From positions 1 to 35,674 of the forward strand of contig SVTV01000030.1 in assembly GCA_015063605.1 (NCBI GenBank): a stretch of 35,674 nucleotides of DNA, given 5' to 3'. The stretch is from Oscillospiraceae bacterium. GTDB lineage: Bacteria; Bacillota; Clostridia; Oscillospirales; SIG627. Each line of letters starts with the position of its first letter. The stretch's first letter is position 1. A program made the translations under genes and the position numbers. Below are positions 25,340 through 34,575 of the stretch, one piece after another. A model generated the notes under the pieces. That model was not told the DNA's origin. It ran no database searches and saw nothing but the letters and a program-made list of their open reading frames with translations.

Positions 25340-26524
25340 ATGAAAGAATTCGAACTTAAATACGGCTGTAACCCCAATCAGAAACCTGCTAAAATATTCA
25401 TGAACGACGGAAGCGAGCTTCCCATAGAAATTCTGTGCGGCAGACCCGGATATATAAACTTCCTTGATGCATTCAACTCTTGGCAGCTTGTAAAAGAGCT
25501 CAAAGAAGCTCTCGGCCTTCCCGCAGTTACTTCCTTTAAGCACGTAAGCCCTACATCTGCGGCTGTAGGCATCCCTCTTTCCGATAAGCTCAAGAAGGCT
25601 TGCTTCGTAGACGATATCGAAGGTCTCGATGAATCTCCTTTGGCATGTGCATATGCAAGAGCAAGAGGCACCGACAGAATGTGCTCCTTCGGTGACTGGG
25701 TAGCTCTATCCGATGAATGTGATGTCACAACTGCCCTCATGATAAAGCGTGAGGTTTCCGACGGCGTTATTGCTCCCGGCTACACACCCGAGGCTCTCGA
25801 GATCCTCAAGACCAAGAGAAAGGGAAGCTACAATATCGTAAAAATAGATCCCGAATACGTTCCTCAAGAAGCTGAACAGAAGCAGGTATACGGTATCACA
25901 TTTGAACAGGGAAGAAACAACTTCAAGATCAATAAGGAGCTTCTTTCCAATATAGTAACAGCAAAAAAGGATCTTCCGGAAAGTGCGGTCAGAGATCTCA
26001 TTATCTCTCTCATTACTCTTAAGTATACACAGTCCAATTCCGTATGCTTCGCATATGACGGTCAGGCTATAGGCGTCGGTGCCGGTCAGCAGTCAAGAAT
26101 ACATTGCACACGTCTTGCAGGTACAAAGGCTGATACATGGTTCCTCCGTCAGCATGAAAAGGTTCTTTCTCTTCCTTTCAAGGATACTATCGGACGTCCC
26201 GACAGAGATAATGTAATTGACGGTTATATCAATAAGAACGAGGAAGATGTATGCGCTGAAGGAAATTGGCAGAAGTATTTTACGACACGTCCCGAACCTC
26301 TTACAGCAGATGAAATGCGCGCATATCTTGATACGATAGATAACGTTGCATTGGGCTCTGATGCTTTCTTCCCCTTCGATGACAATATCGAACGTGCCAA
26401 GAAGAGCGGAGTTAAGTATATTGCCGAGCCCGGCGGTTCCATTCGTGACGATGTTGTAATATCCTGTTGCGATAAGTACGGCATGACATTGGCATTCACG
26501 GGAATGCGTCTTTTCCACCACTGA
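25340..26524 (+). CDS. AICAR transformylase (PurH C-terminal domain only)
   Basis: This enzyme converts AICAR to FAICAR with 10-formyl-THF. The 394-residue product corresponds to the transformylase half of PurH. It opens ELKYGCNPNQKPA, has SFKHVSPTSAA (KH motif) near residue 60, and GAGQQSRIHCTRLAG further on, and ends in FDDNIERAKKSGVKYIAEPGGS. The cyclohydrolase half is absent. The start is ATG 25340 after GAAAGGAA; the frame could begin at GTG 25322, inside the upstream stop. Confidence 0.93.
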   Translation: MKEFELKYGCNPNQKPAKIFMNDGSELPIEILCGRPGYINFLDAFNSWQLVKELKEALGLPAVTSFKHVSPTSAAVGIPLSDKLKKACFVDDIEGLDESPLACAYARARGTDRMCSFGDWVALSDECDVTTALMIKREVSDGVIAPGYTPEALEILKTKRKGSYNIVKIDPEYVPQEAEQKQVYGITFEQGRNNFKINKELLSNIVTAKKDLPESAVRDLIISLITLKYTQSNSVCFAYDGQAIGVGAGQQSRIHCTRLAGTKADTWFLRQHEKVLSLPFKDTIGRPDRDNVIDGYINKNEEDVCAEGNWQKYFTTRPEPLTADEMRAYLDTIDNVALGSDAFFPFDDNIERAKKSGVKYIAEPGGSIRDDVVISCCDKYGMTLAFTGMRLFHH

Positions 26525-26667
26525 TATTAAACAATAAGTTTGACAGAATTATTTAAGGTGTTCTCCGGTTTAGCTGTATTTATATCAAATTGCGGGCAAA
26601 ACAGCCGGAGTATTACCCAAATTCCCACAGAAAGGAAGCTTTCGGCGGGCGAAAGCGACAGATAGCT
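26525..26667 (+). promoter_or_regulatory. Structured leader between the transformylase and purD
   Basis: In this 143-base gap, CTCCG (26563-26567) and GCTGT (26573-26577) pair with ACAGC (26601-26605) and CGGAG (26606-26610), forming a bulged stem. A second hairpin pairs GCTTTCG (26638-26644) with CGAAAGC (26650-26656). The best Shine-Dalgarno candidate, AAAGGAAG (26631-26638), is about 30 bases before the purD ATG but only about 11 if the second hairpin is looped out. No known riboswitch was recognised, and no good -10 follows TTGACA at 26540-26545. Confidence 0.4.
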
Positions 26668-27936
26668 ATGAAAATTATGGTAGTAGGCGGCGGCGGAAGA
26701 GAGCATGCCATTATAAAGAAGTTAAAAATGAATAAAGATGTTACGGAAATATTCGCTCTTCCCGGCAACGGAGGAATTGCTTCCGATGCCACATGCGTCT
26801 CCATACCCGCAACAGATATAAACGGTATAGTTGAATTCGCCGTAAAGGAAAATATAGATTACGCCGTAGTAGCACCCGATGATCCTCTCGTTCTCGGTGC
26901 GGTTGATGCCCTCGAAGCGAAGGGTATCCCTTGCTTCGGACCGAAAGCAAATGCCGCTATAATCGAGGGAAGCAAGGTCTTCTCCAAGAATCTTATGAAG
27001 AAATACGGAATTCCCACAGCGGAATATGAAGTGTTCGATAATATGGATGCTGCTTTGAAGTATCTTGAGACAGCTCCCATTCCCACAGTTATCAAGGCTG
27101 ACGGTCTTGCACTCGGAAAAGGTGTTATTATCGCTCAGACAAGACAAGAAGCTGTCGATGCCGTAAAATCTATGATGGGTGATAAGATATTCGGTAAAAG
27201 CGGTGAAACTCTCGTTATAGAGGAGTTCCTCACGGGTCCCGAGGTATCTGTTCTGTCCTTTACCGACGGAAAGACTGTTGTTCCCATGATATCCTCTATG
27301 GACCATAAGAGAATAGGTGACAACGATACGGGTCTCAACACCGGTGGCATGGGAACGATAGCTCCAAATCCTTATTATACAGACAGCGTAGCAAAGGAGT
27401 GCATGGAGACAATTTTCCTTCCCACTATCAATGCCATGAACGCTGAGGGAAGAACTTTCAAGGGATGCCTCTATTTCGGTCTTATGATAACGGAAAAGGG
27501 TCCTAAGGTCATAGAATATAACTGCCGTTTCGGTGATCCCGAAACACAGGTTGTTCTTCCTCTTCTTGAGAGCGATCTCCTCACAGTTATGCAGGCAGTT
27601 ACAAATGAAAAGCTTTCGGAAACAGAGGTTAATTTCAGCGATAAATATGCCTGCTGTGTAATAATGGCTTCCAACGGTTATCCCACAAAGTACGAAAAAG
27701 GTTTTGAAATAAACATACCCGCCGAAATATCCGATAAGGTCTATGTTGCAGGTGCGGCTCTTAAGGAAGGTAAGCTTGTTACAAACGGCGGAAGAGTACT
27801 GGGTGCAACGGAAATTGCGGATTCTCTTTCCGAAGCAATAAAGGCTTCCTACGGACTTGTAGAAAAAATCAGCTTTGATAATGCTTATTACCGCCATGAT
27901 ATCGGAGCAAAAGCTATGAAAGCAGAGGTAAAATAA
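26668..27936 (+). CDS. purD: GAR synthetase
   Basis: This enzyme joins phosphoribosylamine to glycine using ATP. The 422-residue ATP-grasp protein starts at ATG 26668 (MKIMVVGGGGREHAI, the family start). The frame opens earlier, at TTG 26590, but the extra 26 residues do not look like PurD. The ATP-grasp core shows IKADGLALGKGVIIA and the NTGGMGT and NCRFGDPETQ motifs. The start has no Shine-Dalgarno sequence at normal distance. It lies 2 bases upstream of purL. Confidence 0.95.
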   Translation: MKIMVVGGGGREHAIIKKLKMNKDVTEIFALPGNGGIASDATCVSIPATDINGIVEFAVKENIDYAVVAPDDPLVLGAVDALEAKGIPCFGPKANAAIIEGSKVFSKNLMKKYGIPTAEYEVFDNMDAALKYLETAPIPTVIKADGLALGKGVIIAQTRQEAVDAVKSMMGDKIFGKSGETLVIEEFLTGPEVSVLSFTDGKTVVPMISSMDHKRIGDNDTGLNTGGMGTIAPNPYYTDSVAKECMETIFLPTINAMNAEGRTFKGCLYFGLMITEKGPKVIEYNCRFGDPETQVVLPLLESDLLTVMQAVTNEKLSETEVNFSDKYACCVIMASNGYPTKYEKGFEINIPAEISDKVYVAGAALKEGKLVTNGGRVLGATEIADSLSEAIKASYGLVEKISFDNAYYRHDIGAKAMKAEVK

Positions 27937-27938
27937 AT

Positions 27939-30900
27939 ATGGTATACAGAGTATTTGTTGAAAAGAAAAAAGAGCTTGCCAATGAGGCAAAGGCGCTTCT
28001 CAACGATGCACGCGGGCTCTTAGGAATAGAATCACTTACGGATGTTCGTATTGTTAACCGTTATGACGCCGAAAATATAACGGAAGATCTTTTTGAATAT
28101 GCAAAGAAAACGGTTTTTTCCGAGCCTCAGCTCGATATAGCGTCCGAGAATGTTGATTTCGGTAATGCTTGCGTTTTTGCGGTAGAATTCCTTCCCGGTC
28201 AGTTCGATCAGAGAGCCGATTCCGCGGCGCAGTGTATTCAGATCATATCTCAGGGCGAAAGACCCGTTATCCGTACCGCAAAGGTATATGCTCTTTACGG
28301 TGAGCTTTCCGAAGCACAGATAAATGAGATCAAGAAGTACGTTATCAACCCCGTTGAGGCGAGGGAAGCTGCTCTTGAAAAGCCCGAAACACTCAAGACA
28401 GAGTATTTCATTCCCACGGAAGTAAAAACTCTTGATGGCTTTATAAGCCTCGACAGAGAAGGACTTCAGTCTTTCATTTCTGAATACGGTCTTGCTATGG
28501 ATATAGATGACATAGAATTTTGCCGTGATTATTTCGTAAAGGAAAACAGAGATCCCACTATAACGGAAATAAGAATGATCGATACTTATTGGTCCGATCA
28601 TTGCCGCCATACAACATTCCTTACTACTATTGATAACGTAGAATTTGAGGATGAGCTTCTTCAGAACGCATACAATGATTACATTGCCGTCAGAAAAGAA
28701 TTGGGAAGAACAAAGCCCGTCTGCCTTATGGATATCGCTACCATAGCTGTAAGATATCTCAAGAAGAACGGCAAGCTCGAAAAGCTTGATGAATCCGAAG
28801 AGATAAATGCCTGTACCGTTAAGATCAACATCGACGTTGACGGCAAGAGCGAGCCCTGGCTCCTTCTCTTCAAGAATGAAACTCATAACCATCCTACCGA
28901 AATAGAGCCCTTCGGCGGTGCGGCAACATGTATCGGCGGCGCTATCCGCGATCCGCTTTCCGGACGTTCTTATGTATACGGTGCTATGCGTGTGACCGGT
29001 GCGGCAGATCCCTTGAAGCCCGTAAGCGAGACAATAAAGGGAAAGCTTCCTCAGAGAAAGATAGTAACCACGGCTGCGGCAGGTTATTCATCCTACGGTA
29101 ACCAGATTGGCCTTGCAACCGGTATAGTTGATGAGATATATCACGACGGATACGCTGCAAAGCGTATGGAGATAGGTGCTGTTATAGCGGCTGCTCCCGA
29201 AGAGAATGTCCGCCGTGAAAGACCCGCTCCCGGTGATGTTGTAATACTTCTCGGCGGCAGTACGGGTCGTGACGGATGCGGCGGTGCTACAGGCTCCTCC
29301 AAATCACACACATCGAAATCCCTCGAATCCTGCGGCGCAGAGGTTCAGAAGGGTAATGCTCCCGAGGAAAGAAAGCTTCAGAGACTTTTCAGAGATCCCG
29401 AGGCTTCAAGAATGATAAAGAGATGTAATGACTTCGGTGCGGGCGGTGTGTCCGTTGCCATAGGTGAGCTTGCCGACGGTCTCGAAATAGACCTTAACGC
29501 AGTTCCCAAGAAGTACGAGGGACTTGACGGTACAGAGCTTGCAATAAGCGAATCTCAGGAGAGAATGGCTGTTGTAGTTGCAAGCGAGGATGTTGAAGCC
29601 TTCCTTGCCCTTGCTGAAAAAGAAAACCTTCAGGCATGTCCCGTTGCCACGGTAAAGGAAGAAGAGCGTCTGACCATGAATTGGAACGGAAAGAAGATAG
29701 TTGATATAAGCCGTGATTTCCTTAATTCCAACGGTGCCGAAAAGCATATCAACGCCGTAGTCGCAAAGCCTTCCTTGAGTGAAAAGAAGATAAGCGGAAG
29801 CTTTACGGATAATTATAAGGCAATGGCGGGCGATCTCAATATCTGCTCCAAGCGCGGTCTTTCCGAAAGATTTGACTCCACCATAGGTGCAGGAACCGTC
29901 CTTATGCCCTTCGGCGGTAAGTATCAGCTTACTCCTATTCAGAGCATGGTTCAGAAGATCTCCGTTGAGAAAAAGCATACGGATGATTGCTCCTTCATGT
30001 CCTGGGGTTATGATCCCTTCATAATGGAGCAGAGCCCCTATCATGGTGCGTATATTTCCGTTGTTTCCTCTCTCTGTAAGCTCGTTGCGACAGGTGCGGA
30101 ATACAAGGACGTATATCTTTCATTCCAGGAATATTTCGAAAAGCTTGGCAAGAATGAAAAGAGATGGGGCAAGCCATTGGCGGCTCTTCTCGGTGCATTC
30201 AAGGCTCAGATGGATTTCGGTGTAGGCTCTATCGGCGGTAAGGACTCCATGAGCGGTTCCTTTGAGGATCTTGATGTTCCTCCCACACTCGTTTCATTTG
30301 CTGTAACAACGGGAAAGACAGGTGATGTCGTTTCTCCCGAATTCAAGAAGGCGGGCAACAAGGTCATCCTTCTCACTCCCGAGCTTGAAAGGGACGGACT
30401 TCCTTCTGCTTCATCCCTTATCGCTCTCTTTGGTAAGGTTACAGAGCTTCTCAGAAGCGGTAAAGCAGTTTCCTGCTACACACCCTGCATGGGCGGTATA
30501 GGTGAAGCCGTTATGAAGATGGCAATGGGTAACGGCTTCGGCTTTGATTACAATGATAAGCTTTCCGTAAACGATATATTCGGATATTCCTACGGCTCCT
30601 TCATTCTCGAAGTGACAGAGGATGTATGTCCCGAATCCGTTATAGGTGTTGTCACAGACAAGAAAGAAATTACATGGGCGGACGAAAAGATATGCCTTGA
30701 TGAGCTTTTCGGTATTTACGAGGATAAGCTTGAAAGTGTTTACAGCTGTAATATAGCCGACCGCAAGACTCCCATGAAGAATTTTGAATACAAGGCATCA
30801 GAGAGAAAGAGTCCCGCAATTAAGACTGCAAGACCCAAGATACTCATTCCCGCATTCCCCGGAACAAACTGTGAATACGATTCCGCCAAGGCTGTACGTG

Positions 30901-31628
30901 ACGCAGGTGCTGATCCCGAGATCATAGTAATCAAGAATCTTACCTCATCCGCTATCAAGGACAGTATCAAGTATTTTTCCGAGCAGCTCAAGTCCGCTCA
31001 GATGATATTCATCCCCGGCGGTTTCTCCGGAGGAGACGAGCCCGACGGAAGCGGTAAGTTCATAACCGCATTCTTCAGAAATGCCGAGATCAAAGAAGGA
31101 GTTACCGATCTTCTTGAAAACAGAGACGGTCTAATGTGCGGAATCTGTAACGGATTCCAGGCTCTTATAAAGCTTGGTCTCGTTCCTTACGGTAAGATAA
31201 TCGACACGGATGAAACTTGTCCCACTCTTACCTTCAATACGATAGCACGTCACCAGTCCAAGATAGTTCGTATCAGAGTTGCTTCCAATAAGTCTCCTTG
31301 GCTTGCTCTCACAGATGTTGGCGATGTTTACAATGTACCGATATCTCATGGCGAAGGTAGATTCCTAGCTGATGAAAAGCTTATCATGAAGCTTGCCGAA
31401 AACGGTCAGATCGCTACACAGTACGTTGACCTTGACGGAAACGCTGTAAGCGATGTAAGCTTCAATCCCAATGATTCTATGTACGCCATAGAAGGTATTA
31501 CTTCCCCCGACGGCAGAGTATTTGGTAAGATGGGCCACAGCGAACGTATAGGCTCAGGTCTTTACAAGAATGTTCCCGGAAACTACGATATTCGTATGTT
31601 TGAGTCTGCTGTACGTTACTTCAAATAA
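27939..31628 (+). CDS. purL: FGAM synthase, long single-chain form
   Basis: This enzyme makes formylglycinamidine ribonucleotide from FGAR, ATP and glutamine. It is 1229 residues long: a PurS-like N-terminus, two AIRS-type halves (SDHCRHTT, FKNETHNHPTEIEPFGGA, GIVDEI, later GGKDSMSGS), and a C-terminal glutamine amidotransferase. The amidotransferase has FPGTNCEYD, the nucleophile C1070 in CGICNGFQ, and ISHGEGRF with the His and Glu of the triad. This is the fused form also known from Clostridia. Its glutaminase is intact, unlike that of PurF here. Ribosome binding site AGAGG sits in the end of purD. Confidence 0.96.
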   Translation: MVYRVFVEKKKELANEAKALLNDARGLLGIESLTDVRIVNRYDAENITEDLFEYAKKTVFSEPQLDIASENVDFGNACVFAVEFLPGQFDQRADSAAQCIQIISQGERPVIRTAKVYALYGELSEAQINEIKKYVINPVEAREAALEKPETLKTEYFIPTEVKTLDGFISLDREGLQSFISEYGLAMDIDDIEFCRDYFVKENRDPTITEIRMIDTYWSDHCRHTTFLTTIDNVEFEDELLQNAYNDYIAVRKELGRTKPVCLMDIATIAVRYLKKNGKLEKLDESEEINACTVKINIDVDGKSEPWLLLFKNETHNHPTEIEPFGGAATCIGGAIRDPLSGRSYVYGAMRVTGAADPLKPVSETIKGKLPQRKIVTTAAAGYSSYGNQIGLATGIVDEIYHDGYAAKRMEIGAVIAAAPEENVRRERPAPGDVVILLGGSTGRDGCGGATGSSKSHTSKSLESCGAEVQKGNAPEERKLQRLFRDPEASRMIKRCNDFGAGGVSVAIGELADGLEIDLNAVPKKYEGLDGTELAISESQERMAVVVASEDVEAFLALAEKENLQACPVATVKEEERLTMNWNGKKIVDISRDFLNSNGAEKHINAVVAKPSLSEKKISGSFTDNYKAMAGDLNICSKRGLSERFDSTIGAGTVLMPFGGKYQLTPIQSMVQKISVEKKHTDDCSFMSWGYDPFIMEQSPYHGAYISVVSSLCKLVATGAEYKDVYLSFQEYFEKLGKNEKRWGKPLAALLGAFKAQMDFGVGSIGGKDSMSGSFEDLDVPPTLVSFAVTTGKTGDVVSPEFKKAGNKVILLTPELERDGLPSASSLIALFGKVTELLRSGKAVSCYTPCMGGIGEAVMKMAMGNGFGFDYNDKLSVNDIFGYSYGSFILEVTEDVCPESVIGVVTDKKEITWADEKICLDELFGIYEDKLESVYSCNIADRKTPMKNFEYKASERKSPAIKTARPKILIPAFPGTNCEYDSAKAVRDAGADPEIIVIKNLTSSAIKDSIKYFSEQLKSAQMIFIPGGFSGGDEPDGSGKFITAFFRNAEIKEGVTDLLENRDGLMCGICNGFQALIKLGLVPYGKIIDTDETCPTLTFNTIARHQSKIVRIRVASNKSPWLALTDVGDVYNVPISHGEGRFLADEKLIMKLAENGQIATQYVDLDGNAVSDVSFNPNDSMYAIEGITSPDGRVFGKMGHSERIGSGLYKNVPGNYDIRMFESAVRYFK

Positions 31629-31640
31629 GCGAGGTAAATT

Positions 31641-33320
31641 ATGGAATACAAGACAGATATAGAGATAGCTCAAGGCTGTCAGATGAAGCATATAAAGGAA
31701 ATTGCCGCAACTGCAGGTATTGATGAAAAGTATCTTGAGCAGTACGGTAATTATAAGGCTAAGGTAGATCTTTCTTTGCTTAAAGATACCAAAGCCGAAA
31801 ACGGAAAGCTCATTCTTGTAACGGCTATCAATCCCACTCCTGCGGGAGAGGGAAAGACTACCACAACGATAGGTCTTTCCGACGGTCTCAGGAGGATCGG
31901 TAAAAAAGTTGTTGTTGCTTTGCGTGAACCTTCCCTCGGCCCCGTATTCGGGGTTAAGGGCGGTGCCGCAGGCGGCGGTTACTCTCAGGTCGTTCCCATG
32001 GAGGATATCAATCTGCATTTCACAGGCGATTTCCATGCTATCGGTGCTGCTAATAACCTTCTTGCCGCTATGCTTGACAATCATATCAATCACGGCAATG
32101 AATTGAATATAGACGTAAGAAAGATAACGTGGAAAAGATGCGTTGACATGAATGACCGCCAGCTCAGATTTATAGTAAACGGTCTTGGCGGAAAGATCAA
32201 CGGAACCCCCAGAGAAGACGGCTTCGATATAACCGTAGCAAGTGAAATAATGGCTGTACTCTGTCTTTCCGAGTCAATAGATGATCTTAAGGAAAGATTG
32301 GGACGTATCATTGTAGGTTACACATATGATGATAAGCCCGTAACATGTGCACAGCTTAAAGCTGCCGGAGCAATGGCGGCGCTTTTGAAGGATGCCATTA
32401 AGCCTAATCTCGTTCAGACATTGGAGGGAACTCCTGCATTCATTCACGGCGGTCCCTTTGCAAATATAGCTCACGGTTGTAATTCCGTTACTGCTACAAA
32501 GACTGCTTTAAAGCTTGGCGATTATGCAGTTACCGAAGCGGGCTTCGGAGCGGATCTCGGCGCAGAGAAGTTTATTGATATAAAGTGCCGTATGTCCGGC
32601 TTGCGTCCCGATGCTGTTGTTATAGTTGCAACTGTAAGAGCATTGAAGATGCATGGCGGTCTCTCGAAGACAGAGCTTTCAAAGGAAGATACCGAAGCCC
32701 TTGAAAAGGGTATCCCAAATCTTCTTCGTCACGTATCCAATATTAAGAATGTTTACCATCTTCCCTGTGTGGTTGCTCTTAATAAATTTCCGACAGATAC
32801 TCAAGCCGAGATAGATTACGTTATCGGTAGATGTAAGGAGCTTGGTGTTACGGCGATACTTTCCACCGTTTGGGCGGAAGGCGGCAAGGGTGGAGAAGCG
32901 CTTGCTAAGGAAGTCGTTCGTCTTTGCGAAGAAGAAAATACTGATAATTTCGAATTTTCTTACGATCTTGATCTTTCGATCAGAGAAAAGATAGAATCTA
33001 TTGTTAAGAAAATATACGGTGGAAGTTCTGTTGATTATACGCTCGCCGCTTTGAAGCAGATAGAGGTTCTGACTCAACTCGGTTTTGATAAGGTTCCCGT
33101 ATGTATGGCAAAAACCCAGTATAGCTTTTCCGATGATCCGCATAAGCTCGGAGCACCGTCGGATTTCGTAATTACCGTAAAAAATGTCAAGGTTTCCGCA
33201 GGTGCAGGATTTATAGTAGTGCTTCTCGGAGACATGATGACTATGCCGGGGTTGCCCAAATCACCCTCCGCAGAGCGTATTGATATAGACTCTACGGGAA
33301 AAATATCAGGTTTATTCTGA
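31641..33320 (+). CDS. fhs: Formate-tetrahydrofolate ligase
   Basis: This enzyme makes 10-formyl-THF from formate, ATP and THF, the one-carbon donor of the transformylases above. The 559-residue product is the family's usual size. It has the P-loop [18 protein letters not shown] (around residue 67-84), [19 protein letters not shown] and [13 protein letters not shown]. The start is 12 bases after purL. Its presence in a ZTP-controlled operon agrees with the alarmone reporting 10-formyl-THF shortage. Confidence 0.96.
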   Translation: MEYKTDIEIAQGCQMKHIKEIAATAGIDEKYLEQYGNYKAKVDLSLLKDTKAENGKLILVTAINPTPAGEGKTTTTIGLSDGLRRIGKKVVVALREPSLGPVFGVKGGAAGGGYSQVVPMEDINLHFTGDFHAIGAANNLLAAMLDNHINHGNELNIDVRKITWKRCVDMNDRQLRFIVNGLGGKINGTPREDGFDITVASEIMAVLCLSESIDDLKERLGRIIVGYTYDDKPVTCAQLKAAGAMAALLKDAIKPNLVQTLEGTPAFIHGGPFANIAHGCNSVTATKTALKLGDYAVTEAGFGADLGAEKFIDIKCRMSGLRPDAVVIVATVRALKMHGGLSKTELSKEDTEALEKGIPNLLRHVSNIKNVYHLPCVVALNKFPTDTQAEIDYVIGRCKELGVTAILSTVWAEGGKGGEALAKEVVRLCEEENTDNFEFSYDLDLSIREKIESIVKKIYGGSSVDYTLAALKQIEVLTQLGFDKVPVCMAKTQYSFSDDPHKLGAPSDFVITVKNVKVSAGAGFIVVLLGDMMTMPGLPKSPSAERIDIDSTGKISGLF

Positions 33321-33350
33321 AAATTTATATAAAAAGGAATGGAAATAATT

Positions 33351-34550
33351 ATGGAAAAGAAAGAAAGAAGAGTGGGAACGATATCTCGAGGAATACGCTG
33401 CCCCATTATAAGACAAGGTGATGACCTTGCGGCGATCGTATCCGAAAGTGTTCTTGAAGCAGCCGAATATGAAGGCTTTGAGCTTCGCGACAGAGACGTT
33501 ATATCTGTTACCGAATCCATCGTAGCACGTGCGCAGGGTAATTACGCATCGGTCAAGGATATTGCCGATGATGTCCGCGCAAAGCTGGGCGGTGGAACGA
33601 TAGGAGTTATATTTCCGATCCTCTCCAGAAACCGTTTTGCGATATGCCTCCGCGGTATAGCCCAAGGCGCAAAGAAAATAGTGCTTATGTTAAGCTATCC
33701 TTCCGATGAAGTGGGAAATGAGCTTGTAAGCATTGACAAGCTTGATAACGCAGGTATAAATCCTTATTCCGATGTTCTTTCATTGGAAAAATACAGAGAG
33801 CTTTTCGGCGTTAACAAGCATGAATTTACGGGCGTTGATTACGTTCAGTATTACGGCGATCTTATAAGAGAATGCGGCGCTGAATGCGAGATAGTTTTTG
33901 CAAATCAAGCTAAAACAATACTTAATTACACTGACTGCATCATCAACTGCGATATACACACACGAGCACGCACAAAGCGCATACTTCTCGAAGCAGGTGC
34001 AAAGGTAGTTTGCTCTCTCGATGATATTCTCAATGCTCCCGTAAACGGAAGCGGATGCAACGAAAAGTACGGTCTTCTCGGCTCCAATAAATCCACGGAA
34101 GATACTATTAAGCTTTTCCCCAGAGAGTGCAGAGGGCTTGTTGATGATATTCAGAAGAGAATATTTGATGCAACAGGCAAGCACGTTGAAGTAATGGTTT
34201 ACGGCGACGGCGCCTTCAAGGATCCTCAGCAGAAGATCTGGGAGCTTGCAGACCCTGTAGTATCTCCCGCATATACTGACGGACTTATCGGTACTCCCAA
34301 TGAATTGAAGCTTAAATATCTTGCAGATAACGATTTCAAGGATCTCTCGGGCAAAGCTCTCAAGGATGCCATTTCCAAGAGCATCAGCGAAAAGAAGGGC
34401 GACCTTGTAGGCAACATGGCTTCTCAGGGTACTACACCCCGTCAGCTTACAGACCTGATCGGTTCTCTCTGCGACCTTACAAGCGGATCGGGAGACAAGG
34501 GTACTCCCGTAGTTCTCGTTCAGGGTTATTTTGATAACTATACCAACTGA
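33351..34550 (+). CDS. F420:glutamate ligase-family (CofE/FolC2-like) protein
   Basis: This 399-residue protein has the features of the coenzyme F420-0:gamma-glutamyl ligase family (PF01996). These include the opening RGIRCPIIRQGDDLAAIV, DRDVISVTESIVARAQG and a long C-terminal part with GSGDKGTPVVLVQGYF at the end. The start is ATG 33351 after AAAAAGGA; an ATG at 33339 lies on the ribosome binding site itself. F420 is not expected in these bacteria. In Chlamydia a CofE homologue (FolC2) has been proposed to polyglutamylate folate. Its place directly after fhs makes folate polyglutamylation the best guess here, still unproven. A general gamma-glutamyl ligase remains possible. Confidence 0.82.
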   Translation: MEKKERRVGTISRGIRCPIIRQGDDLAAIVSESVLEAAEYEGFELRDRDVISVTESIVARAQGNYASVKDIADDVRAKLGGGTIGVIFPILSRNRFAICLRGIAQGAKKIVLMLSYPSDEVGNELVSIDKLDNAGINPYSDVLSLEKYRELFGVNKHEFTGVDYVQYYGDLIRECGAECEIVFANQAKTILNYTDCIINCDIHTRARTKRILLEAGAKVVCSLDDILNAPVNGSGCNEKYGLLGSNKSTEDTIKLFPRECRGLVDDIQKRIFDATGKHVEVMVYGDGAFKDPQQKIWELADPVVSPAYTDGLIGTPNELKLKYLADNDFKDLSGKALKDAISKSISEKKGDLVGNMASQGTTPRQLTDLIGSLCDLTSGSGDKGTPVVLVQGYFDNYTN

Positions 34551-34575
34551 TTACAACAGAAAGGATCAAAAAAAT

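Noticed and set aside
26722..27990. Minus-strand frame of 422 codons
   Set aside because: It is antisense to purD with the same low-complexity Cys/Tyr-rich composition; no ribosome binding site or domain is seen.
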